A stretch of DNA of 64,000 nucleotides from an uncultured Clostridia bacterium (GCA_946407745.1 CAMJPQ010000001.1:1-64000); one strand, 5' to 3'. Counted from the first letter of the stretch, positions 32,798 through 42,290 are shown. The notes: generated from the sequence alone by a model not told the origin. Numbers and translations: made by a program.

Positions 32798-32825
32798 TCA
32801 TTGATCCTGACAAGAGGTTTACGCA

Positions 32826-34169
32826 ATGAAAAGAATCCTTGCCACGGCACTCTGCCTGTGTCTTATCCTTGGACTGGCTGCCGCTGCCGGTGAACAGGAA
32901 GGCGCAGTGATACCGGCTGCGCTGAGATTCACTCAGAAAACGACCACCGAGAACCTGAGCAACAACCGTGCCATTATCCGCTGCTATCCGACGACAGCGC
33001 TTGACAGTGTCAATGAGGGGATGCGGACGCTCATTGACAGCATGACAGACGATGCCATGGATGCCTTCCCGAAGGTTGGCGGTCAAAGGGCTCAGACACA
33101 GCTCAATGTCGGCTCTTACATTGCACGTACCGGAACGAGATGGATGAGCTTTTTGACCATCGCGCGTATCAAGCATGACTTCGAGCAGACTTATATGGAT
33201 TTTGACGCCCGTGTATACAATATGGAAACAGGTGAGAGAATCTCTCTGGAGGAGATTATCGACGCCAACAAGGGCGGCTGGGTCTTCCTGGGAGAGGAGG
33301 TGCGCAGGCAACTGCGGGCCTACTACCCTGATACTACGGCTGACGAATTGATTCTTGAGCGTCTCTGCGGCCTTGAGGCACTGGCGAACACCCCCTTTAC
33401 TGTGCATCCGGGGCACTTGACGCTTCACTATTATGTCGGCGATTTGTATCCTGGCAGAAGCGAATCGATGATGAATGTGACGATCTACTACTCTGCGCTT
33501 CGCCCGTATATGACGGAAACCGCTGCCCTGGAAACAGACTGCAGCGCGTACGCGCTGGTCGCCCTGACATATGATGACGGGCCGTCCTGGGGAAACAGCG
33601 ACAGGGTCATTAACCTGTTGCGCGAATACGGGGCTGACGCTACCTTTTTCCTCGTGGGTTCCATCATTGCAGCCAATCCTGATGTGATGAAACGCGAGCA
33701 TGACGCCGGATACTCCGTTCAGAGCCATAACTGGGAGCATATCCACGAATCATCGAAGCTTACAACAGACAGTATCCTGGCCTGGCGAGCAAAAGTGGAC
33801 GAGAAATTTGAAGAAGTGATCGGCATTCGGCCGCAGATGATGCGGGCACCCGGCGGGGTTGAAACACCCTATATTCGTGCCGGGATCAACATGCCCGTCA
33901 TTCACTGGAGCGTTATTTCAGGGGATGCCACCTCCCCTGCCAATGAGGTTTATGTTCATTCTGTGCCGCGTATGGTATCCTATGCGCATGACGGAGACAT
34001 CGTGCTCTGCCACGATGCAAACAAGATGGCGCATGAGTACGCGAAGGCTTATCTGCCTGTGCTGGAAGAGAGAAACATGCTCTGCGTCTCCATTCTGGAC
34101 ATGTTTGATATCAGGGGGCGGGAAATGCCGACGGATACATTCATAACGGATTGCAAAGCGCTTCAGTGA
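32826..34169 (+). CDS. Secreted polysaccharide deacetylase with RsiV-like N-terminal domain
   Basis: An exported NodB-fold deacetylase, probably acting on peptidoglycan. A signal peptide (MKRILATALCLCLILGLAAAAG) is followed by an RsiV/DUF3298-like domain (about 40-235; DFDARVYNMETGERISLEEII and a later VHPGHLTLHYYVGDL). The NodB domain follows (about 240-430): TYDDGP, SHNWEH, RAPGG and VLCHDAN. SHNWEH departs from the SHTxxH consensus at the third position. The combination suggests a cell-wall-bound enzyme with a ligand-sensing domain. AAGAGGT precedes the ATG. Confidence 0.88.
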   Translation: MKRILATALCLCLILGLAAAAGEQEGAVIPAALRFTQKTTTENLSNNRAIIRCYPTTALDSVNEGMRTLIDSMTDDAMDAFPKVGGQRAQTQLNVGSYIARTGTRWMSFLTIARIKHDFEQTYMDFDARVYNMETGERISLEEIIDANKGGWVFLGEEVRRQLRAYYPDTTADELILERLCGLEALANTPFTVHPGHLTLHYYVGDLYPGRSESMMNVTIYYSALRPYMTETAALETDCSAYALVALTYDDGPSWGNSDRVINLLREYGADATFFLVGSIIAANPDVMKREHDAGYSVQSHNWEHIHESSKLTTDSILAWRAKVDEKFEEVIGIRPQMMRAPGGVETPYIRAGINMPVIHWSVISGDATSPANEVYVHSVPRMVSYAHDGDIVLCHDANKMAHEYAKAYLPVLEERNMLCVSILDMFDIRGREMPTDTFITDCKALQ

Positions 34170-34218
34170 ATCTGTCAGATCCGGATAAATGCGATGACCC
34201 AGGAAAAGCAGGTGTAAT

Positions 34219-36105
34219 ATGGCGAAAATTGACTGGGGCGAGAATCTTGAACTCAAAATCAGCAAGCTGCCGGAGAGCCCCGGCTGTTATCTGATGAAAG
34301 ACAAGAGCGGAACAGTGATTTATGTCGGCAAGGCAGTGAACCTCAAAAACCGGGTCCGGTCCTATTTCCGTGACACGGCTCACACGCCGAAGGTTGCCGC
34401 GATGATTTCACACATCGATGATTTTGAAGTACTGTTGTGTGAGAGCAACTTGGAAGCGCTATGCCTGGAATGCAACCTGATCAAGCAATACAAGCCTTAT
34501 TACAATATTCTCCTGAAGGATGACAAGCATTATCCCTATCTGCGCATTGACCTGAATGAAATGTATCCCAGGCTGACACTTGCGCGGCGCATGAAAAAGG
34601 ATGGCGCAAAGTACTTTGGCCCATACATCGGCGCTACGGCTGTAAAACAGGTCATCGACGCGGTGAGGGATGTGTTTCCCCTGCGTACCTGCCGCCTCGT
34701 GTTTCCTTTAAAAAAGTTGGCCAGGCCGTGCATTAACTATGATATCGGCAGGTGCCTTGCCCCATGTGCGGGAAAATGCACCGAAGCAGAATACTGGGAC
34801 ATGCTGGACGGCGTGCTTTCATTTTTGAACGGGAATTACAAGCTGGTGATTGACAAGCTCACAAAGGATATGAACCGCGCTGCGGAGATCATGGACTATG
34901 AAAAGGCCGCAGTCATCCGGGACAAAATAAAAGACATACAGGGACTCATGCAACGGCAGATTGCCATCCGAACGGACCTGTCTGAGCAGGATATCATTGC
35001 ACTCAGCCAGGATGGACTGGATGCCATGGCGCAGATCCTTTATGTGCGCGGCGGCAGGATGCTGGGAGGAGACCATTTTCTGCTGGAGCGGGAAGGCTCG
35101 GAAGATGCGGGCGAAGTACTCGCGGAGTTCCTTACGCAGTATTATCAGGAAGCCACGCTGATACCGCGGAATGTACTGGTGAAGCAGCTTCCGGAAAGCC
35201 AGTCGGCTCAGCTGGAACAGTGGCTGCGGCAGCAAAAGGGTGCTGCTGTGACTTTGCTTACACCCAAGCGCGGGGAAAAGCATGATCTTGTGTTGCTTGC
35301 GGAAAAAAACGCCAGGGATGCGCTTGAAAAGCGCAACGCGCGCGAACAGGTAAAGCAGGAGAGAACAACTGGCGCCGCACAGAACCTCGGACGGATGTTG
35401 GGTATGAAGAATTACCCGCGGCGCATTGAGGGCTATGATATTTCCAATACGCAGGGTGTGCTCAGTGTCGGCTCCATGGTGGTTTTCATTGACGGTGTGC
35501 CTGCAAAGAAAGAATACCGGAAATTCCGCATCAAGACCGTGGAAGGCGCAAACGATTTTGCCTCTCTGAACGAAGTGCTGGACAGACGGTTCCGCCATGG
35601 TCTGAAAGAAATAGAAGACAGGGCAGCGCAGGGGCTTCCGCCGGAAGGAGGGAAATTCTCCGATCTGCCGGATCTGATCCTGATTGACGGCGGACCGCAG
35701 CAGCTGCGTTTCGCCAGACAGGCCTTGCTGGACATGGGCGTTGCGCCTGACCGCGTTGCGATGTTCGGACTGGCAAAAAAACTGGAAGAGATTTATTTAC
35801 CGGATCGTGAGGAGCCGATTGTATTAGACCATCACACACCTGAGCTCCAGTTGATCCAGCGAGTGAGAGACGAGGCACACCGCTGTGCCATTACTCATCA
35901 CCGCACATTGCGTGATCAGGCGTTTACACACAGCCAGCTGGAAGAAATACCGGGTATTGGCCCGGTAAGGCGCAAGGCCCTGCTGAAGCACTTTGGTTCC
36001 ATGAAGAAAGTGCGTGCCGCCTCAGAAGAAGAGCTGCTCAGTGTGGAGGGAATGAACCGGACCGCTGCTGCGGCAGTGATGGCCTGGGCGCAAGCCGGCA
36101 CTTGA
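34219..36105 (+). CDS. uvrC: Excinuclease ABC subunit C
   Basis: UvrC makes both incisions in nucleotide excision repair. The 628-aa protein has the GIY-YIG nuclease (about 12-95: LPESPGCYLMKDKSGTVIYVGKA), a Cys-rich segment (CINYDIGRCLAPCAGKC, probable Fe-S or zinc site), the UvrB-binding helices (DYEKAAVIRDKIKDI), the RNase H-like half (EGYDISNTQG, LILIDGGPQQL) and a C-terminal helix-hairpin-helix (LEEIPGIGPVRRKALL). Domains and length are complete. It is 49 nt after the deacetylase gene. Confidence 0.97.
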   Translation: MAKIDWGENLELKISKLPESPGCYLMKDKSGTVIYVGKAVNLKNRVRSYFRDTAHTPKVAAMISHIDDFEVLLCESNLEALCLECNLIKQYKPYYNILLKDDKHYPYLRIDLNEMYPRLTLARRMKKDGAKYFGPYIGATAVKQVIDAVRDVFPLRTCRLVFPLKKLARPCINYDIGRCLAPCAGKCTEAEYWDMLDGVLSFLNGNYKLVIDKLTKDMNRAAEIMDYEKAAVIRDKIKDIQGLMQRQIAIRTDLSEQDIIALSQDGLDAMAQILYVRGGRMLGGDHFLLEREGSEDAGEVLAEFLTQYYQEATLIPRNVLVKQLPESQSAQLEQWLRQQKGAAVTLLTPKRGEKHDLVLLAEKNARDALEKRNAREQVKQERTTGAAQNLGRMLGMKNYPRRIEGYDISNTQGVLSVGSMVVFIDGVPAKKEYRKFRIKTVEGANDFASLNEVLDRRFRHGLKEIEDRAAQGLPPEGGKFSDLPDLILIDGGPQQLRFARQALLDMGVAPDRVAMFGLAKKLEEIYLPDREEPIVLDHHTPELQLIQRVRDEAHRCAITHHRTLRDQAFTHSQLEEIPGIGPVRRKALLKHFGSMKKVRAASEEELLSVEGMNRTAAAAVMAWAQAGT

Positions 36106-36171
36106 GAGGTGCAACTGGGTAATACAGCCTGCATCGGGCTGTGAATCGAATGAATAAGAAGGGTGATTCAA

Positions 36172-36696
36172 GTGGAAGATCAGTACCTCATCCGGCTATC
36201 GAAGCCAGATGAAGCAGAGCACATGTTCCGCCTGATGAGGCAAGTCTGGCAGGAAATGGCGGATAAGAGCCTGTTTGCCGTTGATACTCTTTCTCTTGAA
36301 TGGATACAGAAGAGTACCACGGAGACCGGAATAGGCATCACAGCCTGGAGCGGTGAGAATGAATTGGCAGGAATGCTGATTGCCTGTTTCCCGGGAATGG
36401 ATGAGGAGAATCTCGGCTGGGACATCGGCCTGCCAGAGGAACAGTTGCCTTATGTTGCCAACATGGAGGCGGCCGCCGTGCTGTCTGCGCACCGCGGACA
36501 CCACCTGGAGCAGCGGATGATTGCTTTCGCGGAGGAATACCTGCGCAGGCACACAGAGGTCAGGTACTTTATGGCCACGATTTCGCCTGAAAATGCGCCA
36601 AGCCTGCGCAGCGCTGAGCACAATGGTTATCGCGCTGTGCTGACAAAGGAAAAATATGGCGGGTGGATGCGGCACATCATGCTAAAGGAAGCCTGA
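36172..36696 (+). CDS. GNAT-family N-acetyltransferase
   Basis: A 174-aa acetyl-CoA-dependent transferase of unknown substrate. It starts IRLSKPDEAEHMFRLM, shows a degenerate motif A at MEAAAVLSAHRGHHLEQRMIAFAEE, where R-G-H-H replaces the usual RGxGxG/A loop, and ends with ISPENAPSLRSAEHNGYRAVL. The start GTG at 36172 has AAGGGTG 6 nt upstream; a GTG at 36163 is less likely. It follows uvrC by 66 nt and faces coaBC. Confidence 0.8.
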   Translation: MEDQYLIRLSKPDEAEHMFRLMRQVWQEMADKSLFAVDTLSLEWIQKSTTETGIGITAWSGENELAGMLIACFPGMDEENLGWDIGLPEEQLPYVANMEAAAVLSAHRGHHLEQRMIAFAEEYLRRHTEVRYFMATISPENAPSLRSAEHNGYRAVLTKEKYGGWMRHIMLKEA

Positions 36697-36714
36697 ATGG
36701 TGCTCCACTCAGGC
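36691..36714. terminator. Possible bidirectional terminator hairpin
   Basis: GCCTGA and TCAGGC pair around an inner TGG-TGCT-CCA stem, between the convergent acetyltransferase and coaBC stops. No T-run follows on the plus strand and only TTCCTTT on the minus strand, so termination is uncertain. Confidence 0.35.
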
Positions 36715-36729
36715 CTCGGTGCGCAATAT

Positions 36730-37944
36730 TCACTTGCAGACGGTGCTGTTCCTCAGCTGCATCACCTTGTTCAATATGACATCTGCCAGGTCTCTTTTTG
36801 ACTGAAGCGGACAATCGGTCATCTCGTCCCGGGTGATCAGCGTTGCAATATTGGTGTCAGTGCCAAAGCCTGCGCCGGGTTGGGTCACATCGTTGGCGAC
36901 AATCAGATCACAGTTTTTGGCTTCCAGCTTCTGCCGGGCGTTTGCCGACAGCTTCTCTGTTTCGGCGGCAAAGCCAACGAATATCTGATCAGAACGCTTG
37001 GCTTTACCGATCGCGGCAGCGATATCAGGGTTTTCCACCAGTTCCAGCAGCAACGGCATGCCGTGCTGCTTTTTCATTTTCTGAGCGTGCACTTCCTTGA
37101 AACGGTAGTCTGCCGGTGCAGCCGCCTGAATGACAACATCCATCTCAGGCGCCTGGGATGTGACGGCCTGATACAGGTCCATGGTCGATTCTACACGAAC
37201 ACATTCAATGCCCTGCGGCGGTTCGGCTGTGGTCATGCCACACACGAGAAGCACCTGCGCACCGCGGTCCGCGGCGGCCTGCGCCAGGGCGAAGCCCATT
37301 TTACCGGTAGAATTGTTGCCCAGATAACGGACGGGATCAAGGCGCTCCCTGGTTCCGCCGGCTGTGACCATCACCTTCAGCCCCGCAAAATCATCAGCAG
37401 CGCTGAGGAGCTTTTCAATGGCGGCAAAGATGGCGGCAGGTTCACTCATGCGGCCGGCACCGCTGTCTCCACAGGCGAGGAAACCGCCCTCCGGGCCGAC
37501 AAAATGGCAGCCGCGTTCTTTGAGCACGGCGACATTGTGCTGCGTAGGCAATGCCGTCCACATGCCGGTATTCATTGCTGGCGCAAAAAACAGAGGCGCT
37601 TTGGTGGCCAGCAGCGTGGAGGTCAGCATGTCATCAGCCAGTCCACAGGCGGCTTTGGCCAGCACGTTGGCGGTGGCAGGTGCTATAACAAACACATCTG
37701 CTTTTTTTGCCAGCGCTACATGAGCGACCTCCCAGCGCTCGGGGCGCTCGAAGGTGTCAACAACGACAGGCTGATTGGACAGTGTCTCAAAAGTCAGCGG
37801 TGTCACGAACTGCGTCGCGTTTTTCGTCATGATCACATGCACAGTGCATTCCGCCTTGCGAAGCATGCTGACCAGTGAAACACTTTTATAGGCAGCAATG
37901 CCGCCTGTGATACCGAGCACAACGGTTTTACCGCGCAGGCTCAT
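36730..37944 (-). CDS. coaBC: Phosphopantothenoylcysteine synthase/decarboxylase
   Basis: The bifunctional enzyme makes 4'-phosphopantetheine for coenzyme A. The 404-aa protein has an N-terminal flavoprotein decarboxylase (GITGGIAAYKSVSLVSMLRKA; APAMNTGMW; the catalytic Cys in FLACGDSGAGRMSEP) and a C-terminal synthase (MVTAGGTRERLDPVRYLGNNSTGKMG). Its ATG overlaps the rpoZ stop as ATGA. It is the last gene of the remA-gmk-rpoZ-coaBC order common in Bacillota. Confidence 0.97.
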   Translation of the reverse strand: MSLRGKTVVLGITGGIAAYKSVSLVSMLRKAECTVHVIMTKNATQFVTPLTFETLSNQPVVVDTFERPERWEVAHVALAKKADVFVIAPATANVLAKAACGLADDMLTSTLLATKAPLFFAPAMNTGMWTALPTQHNVAVLKERGCHFVGPEGGFLACGDSGAGRMSEPAAIFAAIEKLLSAADDFAGLKVMVTAGGTRERLDPVRYLGNNSTGKMGFALAQAAADRGAQVLLVCGMTTAEPPQGIECVRVESTMDLYQAVTSQAPEMDVVIQAAAPADYRFKEVHAQKMKKQHGMPLLLELVENPDIAAAIGKAKRSDQIFVGFAAETEKLSANARQKLEAKNCDLIVANDVTQPGAGFGTDTNIATLITRDEMTDCPLQSKRDLADVILNKVMQLRNSTVCK

Positions 37945-38177
37945 AGCTCAAGACGCTCCTCCTGCTCATCCGGTGCGTCACTCCGCTTGGTGTAGGTGAT
38001 CAGGCCGCGGGCGATTTCTTCCACAGCTACACGCAGCGGCTTGTTCTCGTCTGATTCGATCATGGGATGACTGCCGGCCACGATTTCGCGGCCGCGCTTG
38101 GCTGCTTCTACCACCAGTGTATAGCGGGTATCCGCATGTTCGAGCAATTCCATCACATTGGGTTCAACTATGGACAT
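37941..38177 (-). CDS. rpoZ: RNA polymerase omega subunit
   Basis: The small omega subunit assists RNA polymerase assembly. The 78-aa protein has DTRYTLVVEAAKRGREIVAG and KPLRVAVEEIARGLITY, the two conserved omega segments. AAGGAGAAG lies about 8 nt before the ATG, within the end of gmk. It is translationally coupled to coaBC. Confidence 0.95.
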   Translation of the reverse strand: MSIVEPNVMELLEHADTRYTLVVEAAKRGREIVAGSHPMIESDENKPLRVAVEEIARGLITYTKRSDAPDEQEERLEL

Positions 38178-38859
38178 GGGTCACTTCTCCTTTTTTATCG
38201 ATTGTGTCAAGGGCTTCCTTGCGCAGGGTATCATAGCTTTCAAGTGCGCTTTCTGCGCTGTCCTCCAATTCGGGGCAATAGCGGGTTGCACGCTGCATTT
38301 CCGCCTTCACAATCTTCTTCAGCCGCTTGTACGCCTTTTTGGGGTCGTCGTTGACAATCACATAGTCATACAGCTGCTGCTTTGCAATCTCTCCGGGGGC
38401 GTTCCGCATGCGCCTTTCAATTTCATCTCTGTGCTCAGTGTTTCGACGCAGCAGACGGCGCAGCAATTCTTCATAGCTGGGAGGAAGAATGAATACGCTC
38501 ACACAGTCGGGAATCTTTTTCATGACCTCAATGGCACCCTGCTGATCAATATCGAGCAGAACATTGTGACCATCCAGAAGACGCTGCTCTACTTCGCTTT
38601 TCAGAGTGCCGTAGCGGTTGCCGTGCACCGTAGCATGCTCAAGGAAAGCATCTTCCGCTTCGAGGCGGTCGAATTCCTCATCGGAGAGGAAGTGATAGCT
38701 CTTCCCCGGAATCTCTCCGGGCCGGCAAGCCCGTGTCGTTGCACTGACAGAAAACTGAAAGCCCAGCTTGTCCTCCATCAGGAAGCTTCCCAGTGTTCCC
38801 TTCCCCGCGCCAGAGGGCCCGGACAGCACCAGCAGCATTCCCTTTCTTGTTTCCTTCAT
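38164..38859 (-). CDS. gmk: Guanylate kinase
   Basis: It phosphorylates GMP to GDP with ATP. The 231-aa protein has the P-loop GPSGAGKGT (14-22), the GMP-binding SVSATTRACRPGE, and GNRYGT and VLLDIDQQGA. The C-terminal tail is ~25 residues longer than minimal Gmk and charged. GGAGAGGG precedes the start, which overlaps the remA stop by 4 nt. Confidence 0.97.
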   Translation of the reverse strand: MKETRKGMLLVLSGPSGAGKGTLGSFLMEDKLGFQFSVSATTRACRPGEIPGKSYHFLSDEEFDRLEAEDAFLEHATVHGNRYGTLKSEVEQRLLDGHNVLLDIDQQGAIEVMKKIPDCVSVFILPPSYEELLRRLLRRNTEHRDEIERRMRNAPGEIAKQQLYDYVIVNDDPKKAYKRLKKIVKAEMQRATRYCPELEDSAESALESYDTLRKEALDTIDKKGEVTHVHS

Positions 38860-39128
38860 TCTGCCCTCTCCTTTTTTGTCTCATCGGTGTCCAGACTGCT
38901 GGATACTCTGGCGATCAATGTCTCCGGCATCAGTGCCGACAGAACAACATGACCTGATTCCATCACAACGGCCGCTCTGGTCTTGTGACCGCAGGTGGCA
39001 TCAATGGCCCTGCCGCCGTCCTTCGCCTCCTGCAGCATACGTCTTACAGGCATCGAATCAACGGCGATAACGGCGACAATCCGGCTGCCGTTGATATAGT
39101 TTCCGTAGCCGACATGCACTGGCTGCAT
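38856..39128 (-). CDS. remA: RemA-family DNA-binding regulator (DUF370)
   Basis: RemA-type proteins form a DNA-binding ring that activates biofilm matrix genes in Bacillus. The 90-aa protein has HVGYGNYINGSRIVAVIAVDSMPVRRMLQEAKD and DATCGHKTRAAVVMESGHVVLSALMPET, matching RemA end to end. The start at 39128 is chosen because it aligns with the family start and has GAGG 10 nt upstream; an ATG at 39143 overlaps the yicC stop. The usual D-A-T-x-G-R core reads DATCGHKTR here. Confidence 0.9.
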   Translation of the reverse strand: MQPVHVGYGNYINGSRIVAVIAVDSMPVRRMLQEAKDGGRAIDATCGHKTRAAVVMESGHVVLSALMPETLIARVSSSLDTDETKKERAE

Positions 39129-39139
39129 TTCCGAATTCC

Positions 39140-40039
39140 TCATTCCACGTTCTGCACCTGTTCCCGAAGCTTTTCAATCTCGGCTTTCAGGCGCACTACA
39201 CAGGAGGCGATCGCGGCGTCGTTGGCTTTGGAGCCGATGGTATTTGCCTCCCGGTTCATTTCCTGAATGAGGAAGTCCATTTTCTTTCCAATTTCGCCGG
39301 TTACGCCCTCTTCCTCCGACTGCTCTTCATCCTGAAGCCAGGATTGAAACTGCAGGATGTGGCTCTCCAGGCGGCTCAGCTCTTCATCAATGGCACAGCG
39401 GTCTGCCAGCAGCGCCACCTCTTGAGCAAGCCGTGTTTCATCTACCTGCCCGATATTCAGGGCACTCAGGCGCGCTTCCAGCTTCTGGCGGAACTCAGCA
39501 GGCACCTGCGGCGCACGGGTCAGGATCTCCTGCCTGCAGGCAATCACCTCATTCAGGTGAAGCTGAAGATCGCCGCACAGCGCCTTGCCTTCAATGATAC
39601 GCATCCTTACAAGCGAGTCCAACGCCTGCTCTGCGGCAGACATGGCAGCGAGCTGAACCGGCTCCTGTGCCAGCTCTGCCTCGGAAAGAGTAACGACACC
39701 AGGCAACTGCATCAGGTCTGCAATGCGCAGCCCTTCAGAAAAACCGCCCAAGGTTTTGAGCTCTTCAGCCGCGGACAGATAAGCCGCTGCCAGCGCCTGG
39801 TCTACAGCGGCGCTCTGTGTGCTCATGCCACTGTTCCTGACGGACACAAATACGTCGGCGTGACCGCGATGAACCTGAGAGGCGATGCACCTGCGAAGCG
39901 GATCCTCCAGGAACATGAGATTGCGTGGCAGGCGCAGCGCGGTATCCAGAAAACGGTGATTGACTGTTTTAATCTCCACTGTGACGAGCCAATGGTCTAT
40001 TTCAGCCTGACCCTTTCCACAGCCTGTCATGCTTCGCAA
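39140..40039 (-). CDS. yicC: YicC-family endoribonuclease
   Basis: YicC proteins are endoribonucleases linked to RNA turnover and stationary-phase survival. The 299-aa protein starts RSMTGCGKGQAE and includes VEIKTVNHRFLDTALRLPR, VTLSEAELAQEPV and the C-terminal GKKMDFLIQEMNREANTIGSKANDA, all typical. The start codon is TTG with AGGAGGAGG 8 nt upstream, the only site in phase with the family N-terminus. It leads the remA-gmk-rpoZ-coaBC run and has its own promoter. Confidence 0.93.
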   Translation of the reverse strand: MRSMTGCGKGQAEIDHWLVTVEIKTVNHRFLDTALRLPRNLMFLEDPLRRCIASQVHRGHADVFVSVRNSGMSTQSAAVDQALAAAYLSAAEELKTLGGFSEGLRIADLMQLPGVVTLSEAELAQEPVQLAAMSAAEQALDSLVRMRIIEGKALCGDLQLHLNEVIACRQEILTRAPQVPAEFRQKLEARLSALNIGQVDETRLAQEVALLADRCAIDEELSRLESHILQFQSWLQDEEQSEEEGVTGEIGKKMDFLIQEMNREANTIGSKANDAAIASCVVRLKAEIEKLREQVQNVE

Positions 40040-40083
40040 GCCAATAACCTCCTCCTGAGCAAATCCGCCTTGTCAACAACTAT

Positions 40084-40112
40084 ATTATACCCCGCTGCAG
40101 GAGAAAAAACAA
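40084..40112 (-). promoter_or_regulatory. yicC operon promoter
   Basis: On the minus strand a perfect TATAAT (40084-40089) lies 17 bp from a weak TTGTTT (40107-40112), just after the recN stop. It would drive yicC-remA-gmk-rpoZ-coaBC. Confidence 0.6.
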
Positions 40113-40117
40113 GCGGA

Positions 40118-41806
40118 TTATCTCTGGTGCGCAACTTCCAGCATATGCCGGGCATGCTCGCGGGCGCTTGCATCGGCGCCCTGGGCACCACCCAGCATTC
40201 TGGCCAACTCTTCTATGCGTTCTTCTTCGGATAACTCCATCACGCTGGTGTGTGTGCGTCCGTCCTGCTCGCTCTTTCTGACGAGAAACTCATGGTCAGC
40301 CATTGCTGCGAGCTGCGGCAGGTGTGTCACGCACAGCACCTGCTTCTTTTGGGCAATCAGCGCGAGTTTTTCAGCGACCACCTGCGCCATATGCCCGGAA
40401 ATGCCGGTGTCAATTTCATCAAAAACCATGGTTCCGACGCTACCCTGCTCACTGTCCAGCGCCTTCAGCGCAAGCATCAGTCTGCTCAACTCACCGCCGG
40501 AAGCAGTGCGGTTCAGCGGTTTTAACGGTTCGCCGGGGTTGGCGGAGATCATAAATGAAACCCTGTCATCGCCCAAAGGAGAGGGCATAGGCGGTTTCTC
40601 ACCGCGCGGAGCAAAAACGACGCGGAATACTGCTTTTTCCATGCCAAGGTCTCGAAGCTGCTCTGCCATGCGCTGCTCGAAGGCACCGGCCAGCTGGTGT
40701 CTTTGCTCAGTCAGGCTGGCAGCGCTTTTCCGGTAGGCGGACAGCAGAAGCCGGTCCTGCCGGGCCAGTTCCGCAAGCGTATGGTCCATGGAGGAATAGC
40801 GGTCGTACTCTGCCTGCAGCTCTGCCTGCTTCGCCAGCACATCGTCAAGCGTTGCGCCGTACTTACGCTCAAGGCGGTGTATCTGATCGAGACGTGCCTC
40901 CACCCATTCGGTTCGCGCAGGATGATCTTCCTCTGCGCTCAGAAGAGAGGACAATTCATAGGCAGCTTCTTCAAGATCAAAATATGCGGATGAGAAGTGG
41001 CTGAACAGTGACTGAAATCTGTCATCCGATTCTGAAAGACGCTGGAGGCTTTGAAGTGCGCCTTTGGCCAGCGGAAGGGCACCGTCTCCGTTTTCACCGG
41101 ACAACAGCTGATCCGCTTCGCGCAGCGCAGCGGTGGCTTTTTCAACGCGGTGAGCCTTGACCGCTTCCTCGCGCAGCGCTTCCTCCTCCCCTGCCTTGAG
41201 ATCGGCGGCTGTCAGCTCCTTCAGCGCCTTTTCCAGCTGCTCCATACGGTACTGCTTTTGCTCGTTTTCCCTCACCAGCCTGGCATACTGCCGGTGACAC
41301 TGCAGGAAAGCATTGCATGCTGCGGCAGTTTCCTTTAACAGCGCGGCCTGCGCCTCTCCACCTGAGGCATCCAGAAATCTGAGGTGGTACTCCTCTTCCA
41401 TCAGGAAGCGCTGGTCATGCTGCCCGTGAACATCCATCAGGCAGGCAGCGACTTGGCGCAGCAAGCTGAGCGGCACTACGGTGCCGCATACGCGGCATAG
41501 ACTCCGCCCATTGCTGGTCAGCTCTCTGCATAGTGTGAGGAACCCCTCGTTCTCGATGCCGTTTTCTTCAAGAAGAGTGTGAACGGCACCATCTTCCGCA
41601 TCGAAGATGGCTTCAACAATTGCCTTGTCACAGCCGGAACGAACCAGATCCCTGTCCGCACGCCCGCCGAGAACAAGATTGACAGAGTCAACGATCAGGC
41701 TTTTACCCGCGCCGGTTTCACCGGTCAGAACATGCAGGCCGTCTGAAAAACTGAGGGTTTCATCCTCAATCAACGCGATATTGCGCACACGTAAAGAATG
41801 CAGCAT
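40118..41806 (-). CDS. recN: DNA repair protein RecN
   Basis: An SMC-like ATPase that gathers broken DNA ends for recombination. The 562-aa protein has LRVRNIALIEDETLSF, Walker A GETGAGKS (29-36), two long coiled-coil arms flanking a short hinge, the signature TASGGELSRLMLAL and Walker B VFDEIDTGISG. The start at 41806 follows GGAGGGAGTC; an upstream in-frame ATG at 41866 lacks a site. It ends a nadK-argR-recN operon, an order conserved in many Bacillota. Confidence 0.97.
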   Translation of the reverse strand: MLHSLRVRNIALIEDETLSFSDGLHVLTGETGAGKSLIVDSVNLVLGGRADRDLVRSGCDKAIVEAIFDAEDGAVHTLLEENGIENEGFLTLCRELTSNGRSLCRVCGTVVPLSLLRQVAACLMDVHGQHDQRFLMEEEYHLRFLDASGGEAQAALLKETAAACNAFLQCHRQYARLVRENEQKQYRMEQLEKALKELTAADLKAGEEEALREEAVKAHRVEKATAALREADQLLSGENGDGALPLAKGALQSLQRLSESDDRFQSLFSHFSSAYFDLEEAAYELSSLLSAEEDHPARTEWVEARLDQIHRLERKYGATLDDVLAKQAELQAEYDRYSSMDHTLAELARQDRLLLSAYRKSAASLTEQRHQLAGAFEQRMAEQLRDLGMEKAVFRVVFAPRGEKPPMPSPLGDDRVSFMISANPGEPLKPLNRTASGGELSRLMLALKALDSEQGSVGTMVFDEIDTGISGHMAQVVAEKLALIAQKKQVLCVTHLPQLAAMADHEFLVRKSEQDGRTHTSVMELSEEERIEELARMLGGAQGADASAREHARHMLEVAHQR

Positions 41807-41825
41807 GACTCCCTCCGTCAGCTTG

Positions 41826-42290
41826 TTATAAAAGGTTTCGCAGCCACTGCGCCAGCATTTCAGCATGCTCCGGACTGTCCGCTGCTGCGAAAAGCGTATT
41901 ATCGCCGGCGATCGTGCCCAGCAATTCGGGAGGAGAAAGAGTATCGAGTGCCTCCCCTACTACATTTGCGGTGCCGGACAGTGTCTTTACGACAATCAGC
42001 GCGCCTGTGACTCCGACACTGACAAGACTCTCCGAGAGCATGCGGGTGTAACGGCTGTTCAGGTCGGCGCCTACCTGGGTGTTCTGCACGCTGGGAGGTG
42101 CATATCCAAACTGATGCGGAGCGAGCTGAACCTTGCGAAGGTTCAACTCGCGTATATCCCTACTGACTGTGGCCTGTGTGGCATGAAAGCCCTTTTGACG
42201 AAGGAGAACAGTCAATTCCTTCTGCGTGCTGACAGGCTGTGCGGCAATCAGTGCCAGTATGGCATCCTGTCTTCTTTTTTTCATCGGCAA
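41826..42290 (-). CDS. argR: Arginine repressor ArgR
   Basis: A hexameric transcription factor that senses arginine. The 154-aa protein has a winged helix (about 5-70: STQKELTVLLRQKGFHATQATVSRDIRELNL) and the C-terminal core with LIVVKTLSGTANVVGEALD and LGTIAGDNTLFAAA, where the GTIAGDNT loop binds arginine. No arg genes lie in this window, so its targets are elsewhere. It is 7 nt from nadK and 19 nt from recN. Confidence 0.95.
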   Translation of the reverse strand: MPMKKRRQDAILALIAAQPVSTQKELTVLLRQKGFHATQATVSRDIRELNLRKVQLAPHQFGYAPPSVQNTQVGADLNSRYTRMLSESLVSVGVTGALIVVKTLSGTANVVGEALDTLSPPELLGTIAGDNTLFAAADSPEHAEMLAQWLRNLL

